IMG/VR virus record: IMGVR_UViG_3300005537_000034
Location: 1-46,580 of that record
DNA: 46,580 nucleotides
DNA from: a virus
Strand: one strand, 5' to 3'
Shown here piece after piece: positions 22,472 to 31,626 of this stretch (positions within the stretch are counted from its first letter, which is position 1; the number at the start of each line of letters is the position of its first letter). The notes under the pieces were generated by a model. The model was given only the letters and a program-made list of their open reading frames with translations, was not told the DNA's origin and ran no database searches. Made by a program: the position numbers and the translations under genes.

Positions 22472-22477
22472 AAGTCT

Positions 22478-23116
22478 TTACGTGGGATTCGCCGCGTTAT
22501 TCGCTGTGAGAGGCACCCAACAATACGCATTGAGGGCGAAGTTGTTACTGAGTCGAAACTGAGACCCATTCGAGGCGGGTCCTGGCCCGAGCACGAGGCG
22601 ACGACTTGATGGCCCCTGCCCCGCCGCTACATTCTGACTGGTGACCACATCAGAGCCGCTTGAACTCGACTGAAAATCGAGCCACTGGAAGCCTCCCCCC
22701 ACGAATTGGGTCGCTTGATTATTCGGCGTGGTGTCGAGATTCAGGGGAATATTGAACTGCGGCAGGTAGACGTAGAGAGAGGTCGGCGTGGCTCCCGTGA
22801 TGGTGGACGTGTTAATATTCAAGTAGATGAGCACCACTTGCCCAAACTGTAGATAGGAGAAGAAGGTCACATTCGCATTGGCGACAGTCCACGCACCCGC
22901 CGATGCCGCGAACATCGAGGGGTCTACAGGGAATGCGGTCAGCTCGCCCACAGGCGCACCATTGAGCTTCAGATGGTTTGCCGTAATGGACGAATGAGAC
23001 CCATCATTATTGTGCTGCTGCTGCGCCCAGGTATTGAGCTGCACAATGAGATTACTAAACTCATCGGCCACCTGTGCCCACGACTGAATATCATTGGACG
23101 ACTTCAGACTAAACAC
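22478..23116 (-). CDS. Tail-associated structural protein
   Basis: A 212-residue protein. An N-terminal helix (IQSWAQVADEFSNLIVQLNTWAQQQHN) is followed by a beta-rich body (SLYVYLPQFNIPLNLDT, FQWLDFQSSSS, SRRLVLGPGP), a layout often seen in small trimeric fibre or spike proteins. The start overlaps the end of the tail hub gene by 8 bp. Exact role unknown. Confidence 0.55.
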   Translation of the reverse strand: MFSLKSSNDIQSWAQVADEFSNLIVQLNTWAQQQHNNDGSHSSITANHLKLNGAPVGELTAFPVDPSMFAASAGAWTVANANVTFFSYLQFGQVVLIYLNINTSTITGATPTSLYVYLPQFNIPLNLDTTPNNQATQFVGGGFQWLDFQSSSSGSDVVTSQNVAAGQGPSSRRLVLGPGPASNGSQFRLSNNFALNAYCWVPLTANNAANPT

Positions 23117-25157
23117 TTTCCTCGTCCCTCTCTTTGATAGCGATACCGTTTACCTGCCACAACCCGCTAGGGCTCAGGAGGTCTCCGAAGCCGACTTGGA
23201 GCGCATACATCTCACTGGCAAACACATTATCAAGTGGTCGAATGACTTGTGTCTCAGCCCCCACTGGTGTGAGGTCAATGTTATCAAACTCATGAACCTC
23301 AATGCCGAAGTCTCGAATCGCACTTACAGAAATAGACGTGCCGCTCGAAGGGGCCGCGAGCACGGTGCCTGCCCGAGCGCCAAACTTCTGCAGCAGGCTC
23401 CCTGAAATCTGCGGTCGGGAGGTAATCGTGGCTGAGTAGGCCGCCCCATCATCGAGGGAGCCGGTGTCGCACATTTGGATGTTGTTGCGATTCCCACTGG
23501 TTTCGAGACCCACAAATGGGAGCCATGCTAACGAAAGCGGCGTCGTGCCCCCAGAGCTAAGGTTCGTGTTAATATTACTGGAGAAGAGACAGGCACAGAG
23601 GGCTCGATTGGACCTCCCACTTGACCATGTAGCCCATCCTCTCCTCGCCTCGCCCCCATAGGTTGGTAGATTCGATGTGCCTGGCGCGGTTATCGTCTGC
23701 ACATTACTTGTGTGTAGCACAATCCGCTGATTTGGGACGAGGCTTCCATTCACGGCGAGCCAATAGTGGACTTGCTGCTTATCGGGGTAGTAGAGGCCGA
23801 CGCAGGGCTGTAGCGCATCCATATTGACGGTGCCCCAGACTTTGAGAATATCATACCCACACGTTTGAAGCCCCTGGGAGCCGATGCGGCATGGACCCAC
23901 CTTCGGGTCGAGGAAGTAGAGGCAGGGGTTGCCGTTCTCATCAATCCCATGCACGAGGCTTCCGCCCATTGCGCCCCGTGCCGTCGTCAACAACTGCGAC
24001 GAGTAGGCTTGATTGATATTATTGGTTCTCGTGAGCTTATATATCCTTTGCCACTTGAAGACAAAGATATACCCATTGATAGACTGCGACATCCCGGTAA
24101 TGTCGCCACCGTCCTGGCCGTCCAAGTTAATCGTATTCGCCGTAGAAACGGGAATCCGCTCATCGTTGCCAGTGCCAGGGTCATTGGCGACCGGAGTCCA
24201 TCCCACGGTCGAAGAAAGCGAGTTGGTCTCCCAGGCCCCTGCAATGAGTAGACGGTCCTGGTCAGCCACCACGAACCGCGCCGACCACGGCACCGTATAG
24301 TTCCCAATCGCTTCCGAGAGCACACCAACCGACTGATAGCCTACCGTATAGGCACTAATCGTATCTGTCGCATTGGCGAGCCCAATATTAAATGTGCCAA
24401 TCCGATAGTAGATGACATTATCAATACTGGCCTCAAGTTCCCATCCATTCTCGCCTTCCCCAGGAGACGTAGGTCGCACCACCAACGCCCCAGACCCGGT
24501 GCCGCTTGGGCCAAAGAACACCGGCAACGACGGTTCACTACGGAGTAAGTTTGTGGCCGTCTGGTAGATAAATCTCACTCGATAGTAACGAGCCCCACTA
24601 AAGGTTCCGACGCCTGTGTTGAACACCGTAGGAGCCGCATTGACGGTTGCGAGTCCGACCCGCCGATGCACGGTGCCGTCCCAGACGTGGAGCCGGTCAG
24701 CGGCTCGACTATTCCGGTAGGCATGGAACATCTTCCCATGAAGACTGACGGCCCGATGCTGGTAGATGCGGCCTATTGAGATATCAATAGGGTCTGCGAC
24801 GGTGATATCGTTCCATGTCGCATTGGCATACCGCTCAAGGTGTCCCTGCCCGGTGAAGTTTGCCTGGTCCGACCAGAGTGCCCATAACTCCGCATCGGCC
24901 ATGTCCCCCGGATTTGCATGGGCCTGGGACTCAATACTCGGTAGATGCTGAAAGAGGAAGGTGACAGCGGTATCGACGCCTCCGGTATATCCCGCGCCTC
25001 CGAGTGTCACATTAGCCGTCCCTTTACGCTTTTCCCCACACATCGACAACCACCACTCCACATTCTCGGCCACCGTGCATTGGTCGGCCTGGAGGGCAGT
25101 CGGCGGGTCCTGCACATTGAGGCCGCCACGGAGCGAGTTGAGAATGAAGTCTTCCAT
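23109..25157 (-). CDS. Tail hub/stabilisation beta-propeller (P22 gp10-like)
   Basis: A 682-residue protein. It begins DFILNSLRGGLNVQDPPTALQADQ, the GGLN..P..L...Q signature seen at the start of podovirus stabilisation proteins of the P22 gp10 kind. Multiple beta-blade repeats follow (YYRVRFIYQTATN, GWELEASIDNVIYYRIG, RFVVADQDRLLIAGAW, GYIFVFKWQRIYKLT). These proteins attach to the adaptor ring and hold the tail machine. The upstream gene is the adaptor, in the expected order. Good confidence in the role, less in exact homology. Confidence 0.65.
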   Translation of the reverse strand: MEDFILNSLRGGLNVQDPPTALQADQCTVAENVEWWLSMCGEKRKGTANVTLGGAGYTGGVDTAVTFLFQHLPSIESQAHANPGDMADAELWALWSDQANFTGQGHLERYANATWNDITVADPIDISIGRIYQHRAVSLHGKMFHAYRNSRAADRLHVWDGTVHRRVGLATVNAAPTVFNTGVGTFSGARYYRVRFIYQTATNLLRSEPSLPVFFGPSGTGSGALVVRPTSPGEGENGWELEASIDNVIYYRIGTFNIGLANATDTISAYTVGYQSVGVLSEAIGNYTVPWSARFVVADQDRLLIAGAWETNSLSSTVGWTPVANDPGTGNDERIPVSTANTINLDGQDGGDITGMSQSINGYIFVFKWQRIYKLTRTNNINQAYSSQLLTTARGAMGGSLVHGIDENGNPCLYFLDPKVGPCRIGSQGLQTCGYDILKVWGTVNMDALQPCVGLYYPDKQQVHYWLAVNGSLVPNQRIVLHTSNVQTITAPGTSNLPTYGGEARRGWATWSSGRSNRALCACLFSSNINTNLSSGGTTPLSLAWLPFVGLETSGNRNNIQMCDTGSLDDGAAYSATITSRPQISGSLLQKFGARAGTVLAAPSSGTSISVSAIRDFGIEVHEFDNIDLTPVGAETQVIRPLDNVFASEMYALQVGFGDLLSPSGLWQVNGIAIKERDEESV

Positions 25158-25159
25158 GA

Positions 25160-27052
25160 TTAGGCAATCTGAAGAATCGAGCCTTCGATATTATACACGA
25201 CACTCGTGAAGGTGCCTGCCGTATAGATAGTAATCGTAGAAGCCCCAAGCGCATGGATATGGAACGCGAATCCGTGATAGGCACCAACGCCAGTGGTGTC
25301 AGTGATATTGACGACCAATGTGGAGGCGAAGTTGAAGGGCTGTGTCTGCACGACGCCGATTTCATCCGTATACTGCACGCCGACTTGGAAATTATGAGAG
25401 ACAGACGTGACAACTCGCACATAGGCCGTGACGAGAAAGGCTCCATCAACGGCACCAACCGTGTAGGAGACGACAGACGCGAGAGCGGTGGTCTGCCCCG
25501 TGAGCCGATTGAACCCATAGATGGCCGGAACCCCACCAGCCGCCGTGGGGATATTATTATACTTTAGGATTTTCGTGCCGAGCCGTACGGCTCCCGCTGT
25601 AGGAGCCACCGCAATCGAGGTCGTGTGGGTGCCATTGATAGCGACAGATGTCGTGGAATTGGAGTCGTCACTTATCGTCGTGGTATTGATATTGGTGAAC
25701 GGAAATGCGAGCCCCACGTCCCAGGTGCCGAGGCTACCGAGAACTATCCCAACCGCACTCGTGGCTCCAGTCGCCGTGACCCAGATGCCCATCGTATTCG
25801 GAATCTGCCCCGCCACATAGGCATCAGGTGTGGATGTGTTATTGTTGCTACGAACCTCTATACCATTATTGGTGCTCGCGGTCGTGTCGCGGATACCCTC
25901 AAAATAGCCTCCGACACCGCGTCCGACGCCGCCGCTAAAGATATGTCCAGTCCCCTGAAGTCCACACGCATCGGGATTTGTGCCCCCCGAGGCTGGACTT
26001 GTCGCATAGGAATAGGCCGCGCCTACGATGGCCGCCGACTGCACTTGTGTGAGAGGCCGCCCAACCGCGACTACGAAGATACCTGCATTCTGGTCATTGG
26101 ATTGACCATTCGTCATCTGCGTGAGCGGTATCGACTCCACACGATTGATTTTCATCGTGGGACCCACGGTCGCAACCGGATTCGCGTAGGTGCCTGTCAT
26201 CAGCTCTAGGCGGAAGGGGTTTGAGGCATTCGCAGGCGCACCAAGACCTGTCTCATCACCGACCCCAATCTGGAGCTTCTCTCTCGTGGGGTCGTAGAAG
26301 AAGTTCACGCCATCTTGAATGAGGGGGCCGCCTGCTGCCGTGAAAATCACGGACCCTGTAGGAGCCCCAAGAATCGCTAGCGAGGCACCACCACTCCCAC
26401 CACCAGCCCCCGGCACACCCTCCTCATAGATAGTACCTCGTGTTTTCCCTTGCACCCAATCCATATAACTCGACTTCGAGAGGAAGAAGCGGAGGTCGCT
26501 GAGCCGCTGAGCATACTTGATGCCCGAGTCCTGTGCGAGCTTGACCTTCTCTAGCTTAAGATATTCGTCCTCAAGCGCCCCGTGGACGAGGATGTCGTGG
26601 AAGGATTCTGGAAACTGTGGCTCCATCGTGCCGCTGAGATTCGTGGCATTCTGTAACACATCCGCATAGAGGATAAACGGCACCGCAGGCACACAATCCA
26701 TCTCGACGGTCACGGAGTTCCACGCGACTCCCACAATACAATAGTAGCTCACGAAGGTGTTAGGCGACGGCTGCGTGGCCCTCAACTCCTCGACACTGAT
26801 TTCCTTGAGAATACGATAGGGGTTGACCGAGCGGTCAACAATGTTGACAATCTTCTCCCCCGGAAACGTCACCTGGGGATTGCCCACGGTCACAGCCACA
26901 TTCACGGTTGTTCTGCGGCTCAGGTTAATCCCGAGAGCCGACGTGACCCGTTTATAGCGGTCATTGACGGTGTTCCCAATTCGGACCAGGGAATCAGGCG
27001 ACGTGAGATTCAGTCGCCCCTGGACGGCTCGCGTGATATCAGCAAACGTCAT
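25160..27052 (-). CDS. Head-to-tail adaptor fused to a fibre-like C-terminal domain
   Basis: A 630-residue protein. Residues 1-~210 match the podovirus adaptor/gp4-like type: DITRAVQGRLNL, an early helix-rich part, then SFHDILVHGALEDEYLKLEKVKLAQ and a terminal helix. Residues ~225-630 are Gly/Thr/Val-rich beta sequence with VNFFYDPTREKLQIGVG, a phrase typical of fibre or spike proteins. Adaptors are normally only ~150-250 residues, so this is a fusion. It lies between the tail hub and the surface protein block. Confidence 0.65.
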   Translation of the reverse strand: MTFADITRAVQGRLNLTSPDSLVRIGNTVNDRYKRVTSALGINLSRRTTVNVAVTVGNPQVTFPGEKIVNIVDRSVNPYRILKEISVEELRATQPSPNTFVSYYCIVGVAWNSVTVEMDCVPAVPFILYADVLQNATNLSGTMEPQFPESFHDILVHGALEDEYLKLEKVKLAQDSGIKYAQRLSDLRFFLSKSSYMDWVQGKTRGTIYEEGVPGAGGGSGGASLAILGAPTGSVIFTAAGGPLIQDGVNFFYDPTREKLQIGVGDETGLGAPANASNPFRLELMTGTYANPVATVGPTMKINRVESIPLTQMTNGQSNDQNAGIFVVAVGRPLTQVQSAAIVGAAYSYATSPASGGTNPDACGLQGTGHIFSGGVGRGVGGYFEGIRDTTASTNNGIEVRSNNNTSTPDAYVAGQIPNTMGIWVTATGATSAVGIVLGSLGTWDVGLAFPFTNINTTTISDDSNSTTSVAINGTHTTSIAVAPTAGAVRLGTKILKYNNIPTAAGGVPAIYGFNRLTGQTTALASVVSYTVGAVDGAFLVTAYVRVVTSVSHNFQVGVQYTDEIGVVQTQPFNFASTLVVNITDTTGVGAYHGFAFHIHALGASTITIYTAGTFTSVVYNIEGSILQIA

Positions 27053-27054
27053 AG

Positions 27055-27330
27055 CTATTTACACTCGATATCGAAGTTGACTTGTCGCGTCTCCCCGCTT
27101 GAGGATTGCACAAGGTTAAAGATGGTATAGGCCGTTCCTGCCACGAAGCCGCCGAGCTTAATCGAGGTCTTCGCGGTCGTATTGGACGTTTGATACACCA
27201 TGAGCCCAATAGGCACGGTCCACGAGGATGATGAAATGGACCCATTCTGGAGCCAGTTTGTCCAATTGATATTATAGACCCTGATATCACTGGGGTCTAC
27301 AATGCGGAGTCCGAGACTTGGAGTCGCCAT
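27055..27330 (-). CDS. Small beta-rich virion protein
   Basis: A 91-residue protein. I take the ATG at 27330 because longer frames overlap the preceding gene's end. The pattern VYNINWTNWLQNGSISSSSW-TVP and IGL is a recurrent phage module (NW..WL..gsIsss.W.vp.Gl) found in tail or capsid-surface proteins. The C-terminus has TAYTIFNLVQSSSGETRQVNFDIEC. Probably a small Ig-like or beta-sandwich structural protein. Confidence 0.55.
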   Translation of the reverse strand: MATPSLGLRIVDPSDIRVYNINWTNWLQNGSISSSSWTVPIGLMVYQTSNTTAKTSIKLGGFVAGTAYTIFNLVQSSSGETRQVNFDIECK

Positions 27331-27331
27331 C

Positions 27332-30151
27332 TTAACACTCGCATTTCGAGACAATCAGGTCGAGGTCTACATCGGGCACGAGGTCGATGCGGTCATTATT
27401 GACGGTAAAGATATCGCAACTCGTGGCGATGATAAAGGGTGAGACGATGGTTTCATTCGGATTAAACGCCGTGCTGTAGTCGCCCCGGAGGAAGAGGGCA
27501 TACACCGTGGTTGGCGGATTGGGCCACTCCAGCATGTGGAAGGGCACGACACTACTGGTCGGTAGTGTCTTCGCAGGCTGCACATGCGTGCGGAGGTCTT
27601 GTGGATAGGTCCGACGCGGCGGATTCGTCCACTCAATCTGGTTAAACGGCACCCCGCTAATTTGGCTGTAGTAGATAGACGTTCTGAGGTCTAGCGCGTA
27701 GAGCTTCGTGAGCGGATTCGGCCACTCGGTCTGATGGAATGGCACGGTCCCCATAATACCGATACTGGTTAGAGCCGCCTGGGTCCAGGTTCTGAGACTC
27801 GGTGAATACGGCCCAGGTGTCGGATTATTCCAATCAAGCTGGAAGAAGGGATTCGGCAGGAATACCGAGAGTGCCAGTGCCTGCTGGACTCCAGTTCTCA
27901 GGTCGAACGGATACGGTTTCTGACTCGGATTATTCCACTCAATCGGAATGAAGGGGGCAATCGTCCCCAACACGTAGTAGCTAGCGAGCGTGTGGAGATT
28001 CCGAGGATACGTGGCGAGTCGTGGGAGTGACCAGTCCACGTTCTGGAACGGCACCACCGTCGTATTCGTGAGGCTCAGCGACGGATTGAGCCACTCTCTC
28101 AGCGAATGGTCATAGCGTTTGGCAACGGGGTTCGGCCAATCAAACGCCGTAAATGGCGTCGTGATGAACTGCGCGAATGACTTCTGGATGAAGGAGGTCA
28201 CATCCAGCGGAGTAACCCGAGTAACCGGCAGCGGCCAGTTGGTCTGATTAAACGGCTGTGTGCCAGCTACGCCTCGACTGGTTAGGGCCGCTTGCACCCA
28301 TGTGCGGAGGCTTTCAGAGTAGGGCGCAGGGAACGGATTGAGCCATGTCGTCTGAAAGAATGGATTCGGGAGAATAACGCTAAGGGCGAGGGCCTGCTGC
28401 ACACTCGTGCGTAGGTCCTGTGGGTAGCTACGGGCGGTCGGATTAGGCCACTCGACAGGGAGAAACGGAACCGAGAAGTCGTTGACGTAGTAACCGAGGA
28501 ATGTGCGGAGACTTATCGGATACGGGGTCGTCTGCGGAAGCGCCCAGTCAAGCACCTGGAATGGCGCAACGATATTATTGTAGAACGTGAGCGCAGGGTT
28601 CGTGCCTGTTCTCAGGGAGGCATCGTAGCTACGAGGCGTCGGATTCGGCCAGTCGAGGAGCGCGAATGGGGTCGTCGCAAACGGGATAAAGGTTGACTGG
28701 AGGAATGAGACAACATCGAGCGGAGTCTTTTTCCAGACCGGGTTGGGCCACTCCGTCTGACTAAACGGCAGCACATTCCCTGTAGAAATACTCTGCTGCA
28801 GCCACACGCGGAGGTCGCTAGGATATGTCCGACCCTGCGGCGGGTCCCAGGATTGGTGGGTGTAGAAGGGCTGAGGTCCTGTGACGCCGCTGAGCAGACT
28901 ATAGCGCGGCTGTGCAAGGGTGCGAAGGTCGTTATCCCACCGTGGGAGCACCGGAAGCGGCCACTCTACGGTCGAGAAGGGAGCCGTGTTATCGACAATG
29001 AAGTAGCCAATGAAGGTCCGTAGATTCGTATCATACGGCTTTGGCGTCGGCAAATCCCATTGCATCGGCGTAAACGGACTTGGGCTCCGGAGGGTGCTCT
29101 CCAGTCCATTCCAGAGTGAGGTTCTCAGGTCCTGTGGATACGTTCTCCAAACAGGGTTCGGCCAATCAAATGTTGGACTGCCGAGTGAGAGCAGATTTGC
29201 GGCGGCATAATTCTGCCCGCCAGGGTTGATAAACGTGCGGAGGTCGAGTTGATAGCCTCTGGGAATCGGATTCGGGTAGTCGTAACTTGGCCCCTGACCT
29301 TGAGCCCCAAAAAAGGTATCCTTTCCAATGAGCTTCGCCCGCATCGGGTCGAGCGAGGTGCGGAGGTCACTAGGGTAGAGCGCACCTCGTGGATTCTCAA
29401 TCGCGGTGGGAAAGAGCGGCATCACCACCGCTGTCGCGGCCTTGAGCGAGAGCGTAATCGTTGCGGCTGAAGTGGTCGAAGGCGTCCCGGTCCACGAGAA
29501 GGAGGGCGTATAGGTTGAGACGCCCACGGCTACCTGGTCCGCGACCCAGAGACGACCAAGAGAGCCTACACCGTCTTTATTCGTTCCACCCCCGTTGTCT
29601 CTATCCGTCCATGCGCCTCCAAAGGTGCCGCCCGCTGGAGATGCGACGTTCGAGGCGGACTCATAGACCGCAATGACCACATCGTTCGTGACGGTTGTGG
29701 TGATGGCGGCACAGGTAATCGGGGAGGGATTGGAGCCTGTGACGGAGGACCCATTGGTGGCATCGAGTGGAGAAGTCGCAATGTGCGAATATTCTAAGCA
29801 CTCAATAATGAGTCGATGGTTTGAGTCATTGCTAACCGTTACCGTGACGGTATTCGCAACATTTGACCGGATGCCGTGGGCGACAAAGGCAAAGAGGGTG
29901 TCGCCAGCACCACCGGCTACACCGTCATCAAATGGCCCCGCTGCACTAGTATAGGTATTGCCCGCAGAGTCTGTAACCGAGTAGTTCGAGCCTGTCTTTC
30001 CTGCGGTGCTGTTGCTTCCCCATCGGACAATAACAACGATAGCATGGTCGCCGTCGCCGCCCGTGTCATTATTCGACCCGAACGTGGCTGTGACAGTATT
30101 GGTGCCAGAGCTATTACCGGGAATAGACTGAATAAAGGCCGGGACGGACAT
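27332..30151 (-). CDS. Giant surface protein with 19 tandem W-P-N-P/DLRT units
   Basis: A 939-residue protein. Residues 1-~240 are a beta-sandwich-like domain (AIVVIVRWGSNS, TVTVTVSNDSNHRLIIECLEY, AATITLSL). From ~245 to ~905, I count 19 units of 31-40 residues, each with W-x-x-P near the start, then Y-P-x-D-L-R-T, then an aliphatic/Gln-rich segment ending in PF. Units 7-11 and units 12-16 repeat as blocks of exactly 171 residues. The end (SCDIFTVNNDRIDLVPDVDLD) differs. AAGGA precedes the ATG. I do not recognise the family. Placement among tail genes suggests a virion surface or adhesin role. Confidence 0.7.
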   Translation of the reverse strand: MSVPAFIQSIPGNSSGTNTVTATFGSNNDTGGDGDHAIVVIVRWGSNSTAGKTGSNYSVTDSAGNTYTSAAGPFDDGVAGGAGDTLFAFVAHGIRSNVANTVTVTVSNDSNHRLIIECLEYSHIATSPLDATNGSSVTGSNPSPITCAAITTTVTNDVVIAVYESASNVASPAGGTFGGAWTDRDNGGGTNKDGVGSLGRLWVADQVAVGVSTYTPSFSWTGTPSTTSAATITLSLKAATAVVMPLFPTAIENPRGALYPSDLRTSLDPMRAKLIGKDTFFGAQGQGPSYDYPNPIPRGYQLDLRTFINPGGQNYAAANLLSLGSPTFDWPNPVWRTYPQDLRTSLWNGLESTLRSPSPFTPMQWDLPTPKPYDTNLRTFIGYFIVDNTAPFSTVEWPLPVLPRWDNDLRTLAQPRYSLLSGVTGPQPFYTHQSWDPPQGRTYPSDLRVWLQQSISTGNVLPFSQTEWPNPVWKKTPLDVVSFLQSTFIPFATTPFALLDWPNPTPRSYDASLRTGTNPALTFYNNIVAPFQVLDWALPQTTPYPISLRTFLGYYVNDFSVPFLPVEWPNPTARSYPQDLRTSVQQALALSVILPNPFFQTTWLNPFPAPYSESLRTWVQAALTSRGVAGTQPFNQTNWPLPVTRVTPLDVTSFIQKSFAQFITTPFTAFDWPNPVAKRYDHSLREWLNPSLSLTNTTVVPFQNVDWSLPRLATYPRNLHTLASYYVLGTIAPFIPIEWNNPSQKPYPFDLRTGVQQALALSVFLPNPFFQLDWNNPTPGPYSPSLRTWTQAALTSIGIMGTVPFHQTEWPNPLTKLYALDLRTSIYYSQISGVPFNQIEWTNPPRRTYPQDLRTHVQPAKTLPTSSVVPFHMLEWPNPPTTVYALFLRGDYSTAFNPNETIVSPFIIATSCDIFTVNNDRIDLVPDVDLDLIVSKCEC
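27430..29425 (-). repeat. Tandem protein repeat array with a five-unit super-period
   Basis: Codons for the unit-opening Trp lie at 28750, 28237 and 27724, giving two successive super-repeats of exactly 513 bp (28238-28750 and 27725-28237), each of five units. Within them, matching units share phrases: LDVVSFLQ / LDVTSFIQ, TTPFALLD / TTPFTAFD, QQALALSVILPNPFFQ / QQALALSVFLPNPFFQ. The block before them (units 2-6) is 528 bp. The pattern points to growth by duplication of a five-unit segment, followed by divergence at nucleotide level. Confidence 0.75.
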
Positions 30152-30157
30152 GAATCC

Positions 30158-31618
30158 TTACCAGAGATAGAGAACGGCATCAGCGGTGAATCCACCTGGC
30201 GGCGTAAAGCTCTGCGTCGAGGAGCCTCCAATTTGAAAGCCTGCGGGCTGTGTGAGAATCCGAACCCCATCAAACCACTCCACATTGAAATTCTTCGTGG
30301 GGGCGGCTGAGAGGTCTACCGTGAAGGTGCCCCCGGTCGGGGCATAGACGAGATACTCCACACCATTATTGGCGAGGGCAAATCCGGTGCTAGAGAGTGC
30401 GGGCTGCGGCGTCATATTGAGGAGGCCCACTCGGATTCCATAGGCAACCGCTTGACCGATATTATCTCGAAAATTATCCCAGCGGGTGTCTGGTCCGCTA
30501 CAGACGCCATTGACGGGGCTCACGCAGAGGTTTCGACTCTGAGAAGCCCAGTTGATGAGATACGGGTCCATGAAGACCACATTATGCCCATTCATGACGT
30601 TTTCCCAGAGATACTGTCGATTCACCTGGGCGCTGTCGAGCCACATGCCGAAATACGAGTGGTCGGAGTCGTTAATGTTTGGCTTACACGCGGGCGTGCC
30701 GGTGCCACAATTCGTGGTGCCTGGGAACTTCGCTACGAGCGCAATAACATCCGCATTCGTGTTCTGTAATGCGCTATCATTCCCCGGAACCTGCGTGGTT
30801 GGTAGGAACACTGGGTGCTTGAGCGGCTTCCCTGCCTCATACGAGTGGATGAGGTTAATCATATGCCCCGACCAAAATGTGGAGGATGCGGTCGGTGCCT
30901 CTTCAGACACTTCCCAAATCACATTCTGGAGGTCATTGAGGGTATCAATCACTTTTTGGACATAGGCATCTTGGACGGCTGTGATGGCATTAGCCGAGGT
31001 CATCGTCATCGAACTGAGCGCATTATCGTCCGCAATCCCATTGACGTTATTGCCTGAAGAGAAGGGATACCCGTCCCCGGCCCCACGATTATTGATGAGC
31101 CCAAGTCCATCAAAGAGTTCCACAATGGCGTAGATATGGCTCTGCTGAAGCTGGAGGGCGCGAGCGCGGAGTCGGTCGAAATAGGACTGATTGAATTGCG
31201 TGAAGTCGAACCTGAGGAGACCATCAGACGCATTCCCTGGCCCGAGGCGCTGCCACGGGAAGGGGGTCATCGTCCATGTGCCGCCTGGACCCCAGTTGAA
31301 ATAGGTCGGCAAATCCTTGTGCCAGAGGATGGTGCAATTCTGATTATGGGAGAGGATGAAGTTCACAAAGTTCGTGAAATTCATTGGCGCAGGCGAAGCA
31401 CTCATGTCTGTGTCTTGCTCCACGTTCCATGAGTGGCTTCCCGCGAGTAGCACCGACCGACCTTGTGGATTCACAAAGTAGTGGTAGTTCGTCGCACTGG
31501 CGACGAGCGGCCCCATTGTCGGAGGCGCAGGAGGAGGAGGACGATAGATGAATTGGGCACTGGCAGGGGTCAGACAGACCCCCACCAATGCCAACACAAC
31601 CAGGAGGCGTTTAGCCAT
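30158..31618 (-). CDS. Exported glycoside hydrolase, DUF4038/putative collagen-binding type
   Basis: A 486-residue protein with a Sec signal peptide (RLLVVLALVGVCLTPASA), then AQFIYRPPPP. The body follows the DUF4038 TIM-barrel layout: SVLLAGSHSWN near residue 55, FVNFILSHNQNC, FDRLRARALQLQQSHIYAIVELF, DLQNVIWEVSEEAP (candidate acid/base Glu), and GHNVVFMDPYL. The C-terminal ~80 residues (FALANNGVEYLVYAPTGGTFTVDLS) match the putative collagen-binding domain usually paired with DUF4038. These act on plant or bacterial polysaccharides. A signal peptide on a gene in the tail module is odd: the product would leave the cell. Confidence 0.7.
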   Translation of the reverse strand: MAKRLLVVLALVGVCLTPASAQFIYRPPPPAPPTMGPLVASATNYHYFVNPQGRSVLLAGSHSWNVEQDTDMSASPAPMNFTNFVNFILSHNQNCTILWHKDLPTYFNWGPGGTWTMTPFPWQRLGPGNASDGLLRFDFTQFNQSYFDRLRARALQLQQSHIYAIVELFDGLGLINNRGAGDGYPFSSGNNVNGIADDNALSSMTMTSANAITAVQDAYVQKVIDTLNDLQNVIWEVSEEAPTASSTFWSGHMINLIHSYEAGKPLKHPVFLPTTQVPGNDSALQNTNADVIALVAKFPGTTNCGTGTPACKPNINDSDHSYFGMWLDSAQVNRQYLWENVMNGHNVVFMDPYLINWASQSRNLCVSPVNGVCSGPDTRWDNFRDNIGQAVAYGIRVGLLNMTPQPALSSTGFALANNGVEYLVYAPTGGTFTVDLSAAPTKNFNVEWFDGVRILTQPAGFQIGGSSTQSFTPPGGFTADAVLYLW

Positions 31619-31626
31619 GAGTGCGA

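Noticed and set aside
27430-29425. CRISPR array
   Set aside because: The regular spacing comes from protein repeats in an open frame; nucleotide repeats are diverged and there are no identical repeats with unique spacers.
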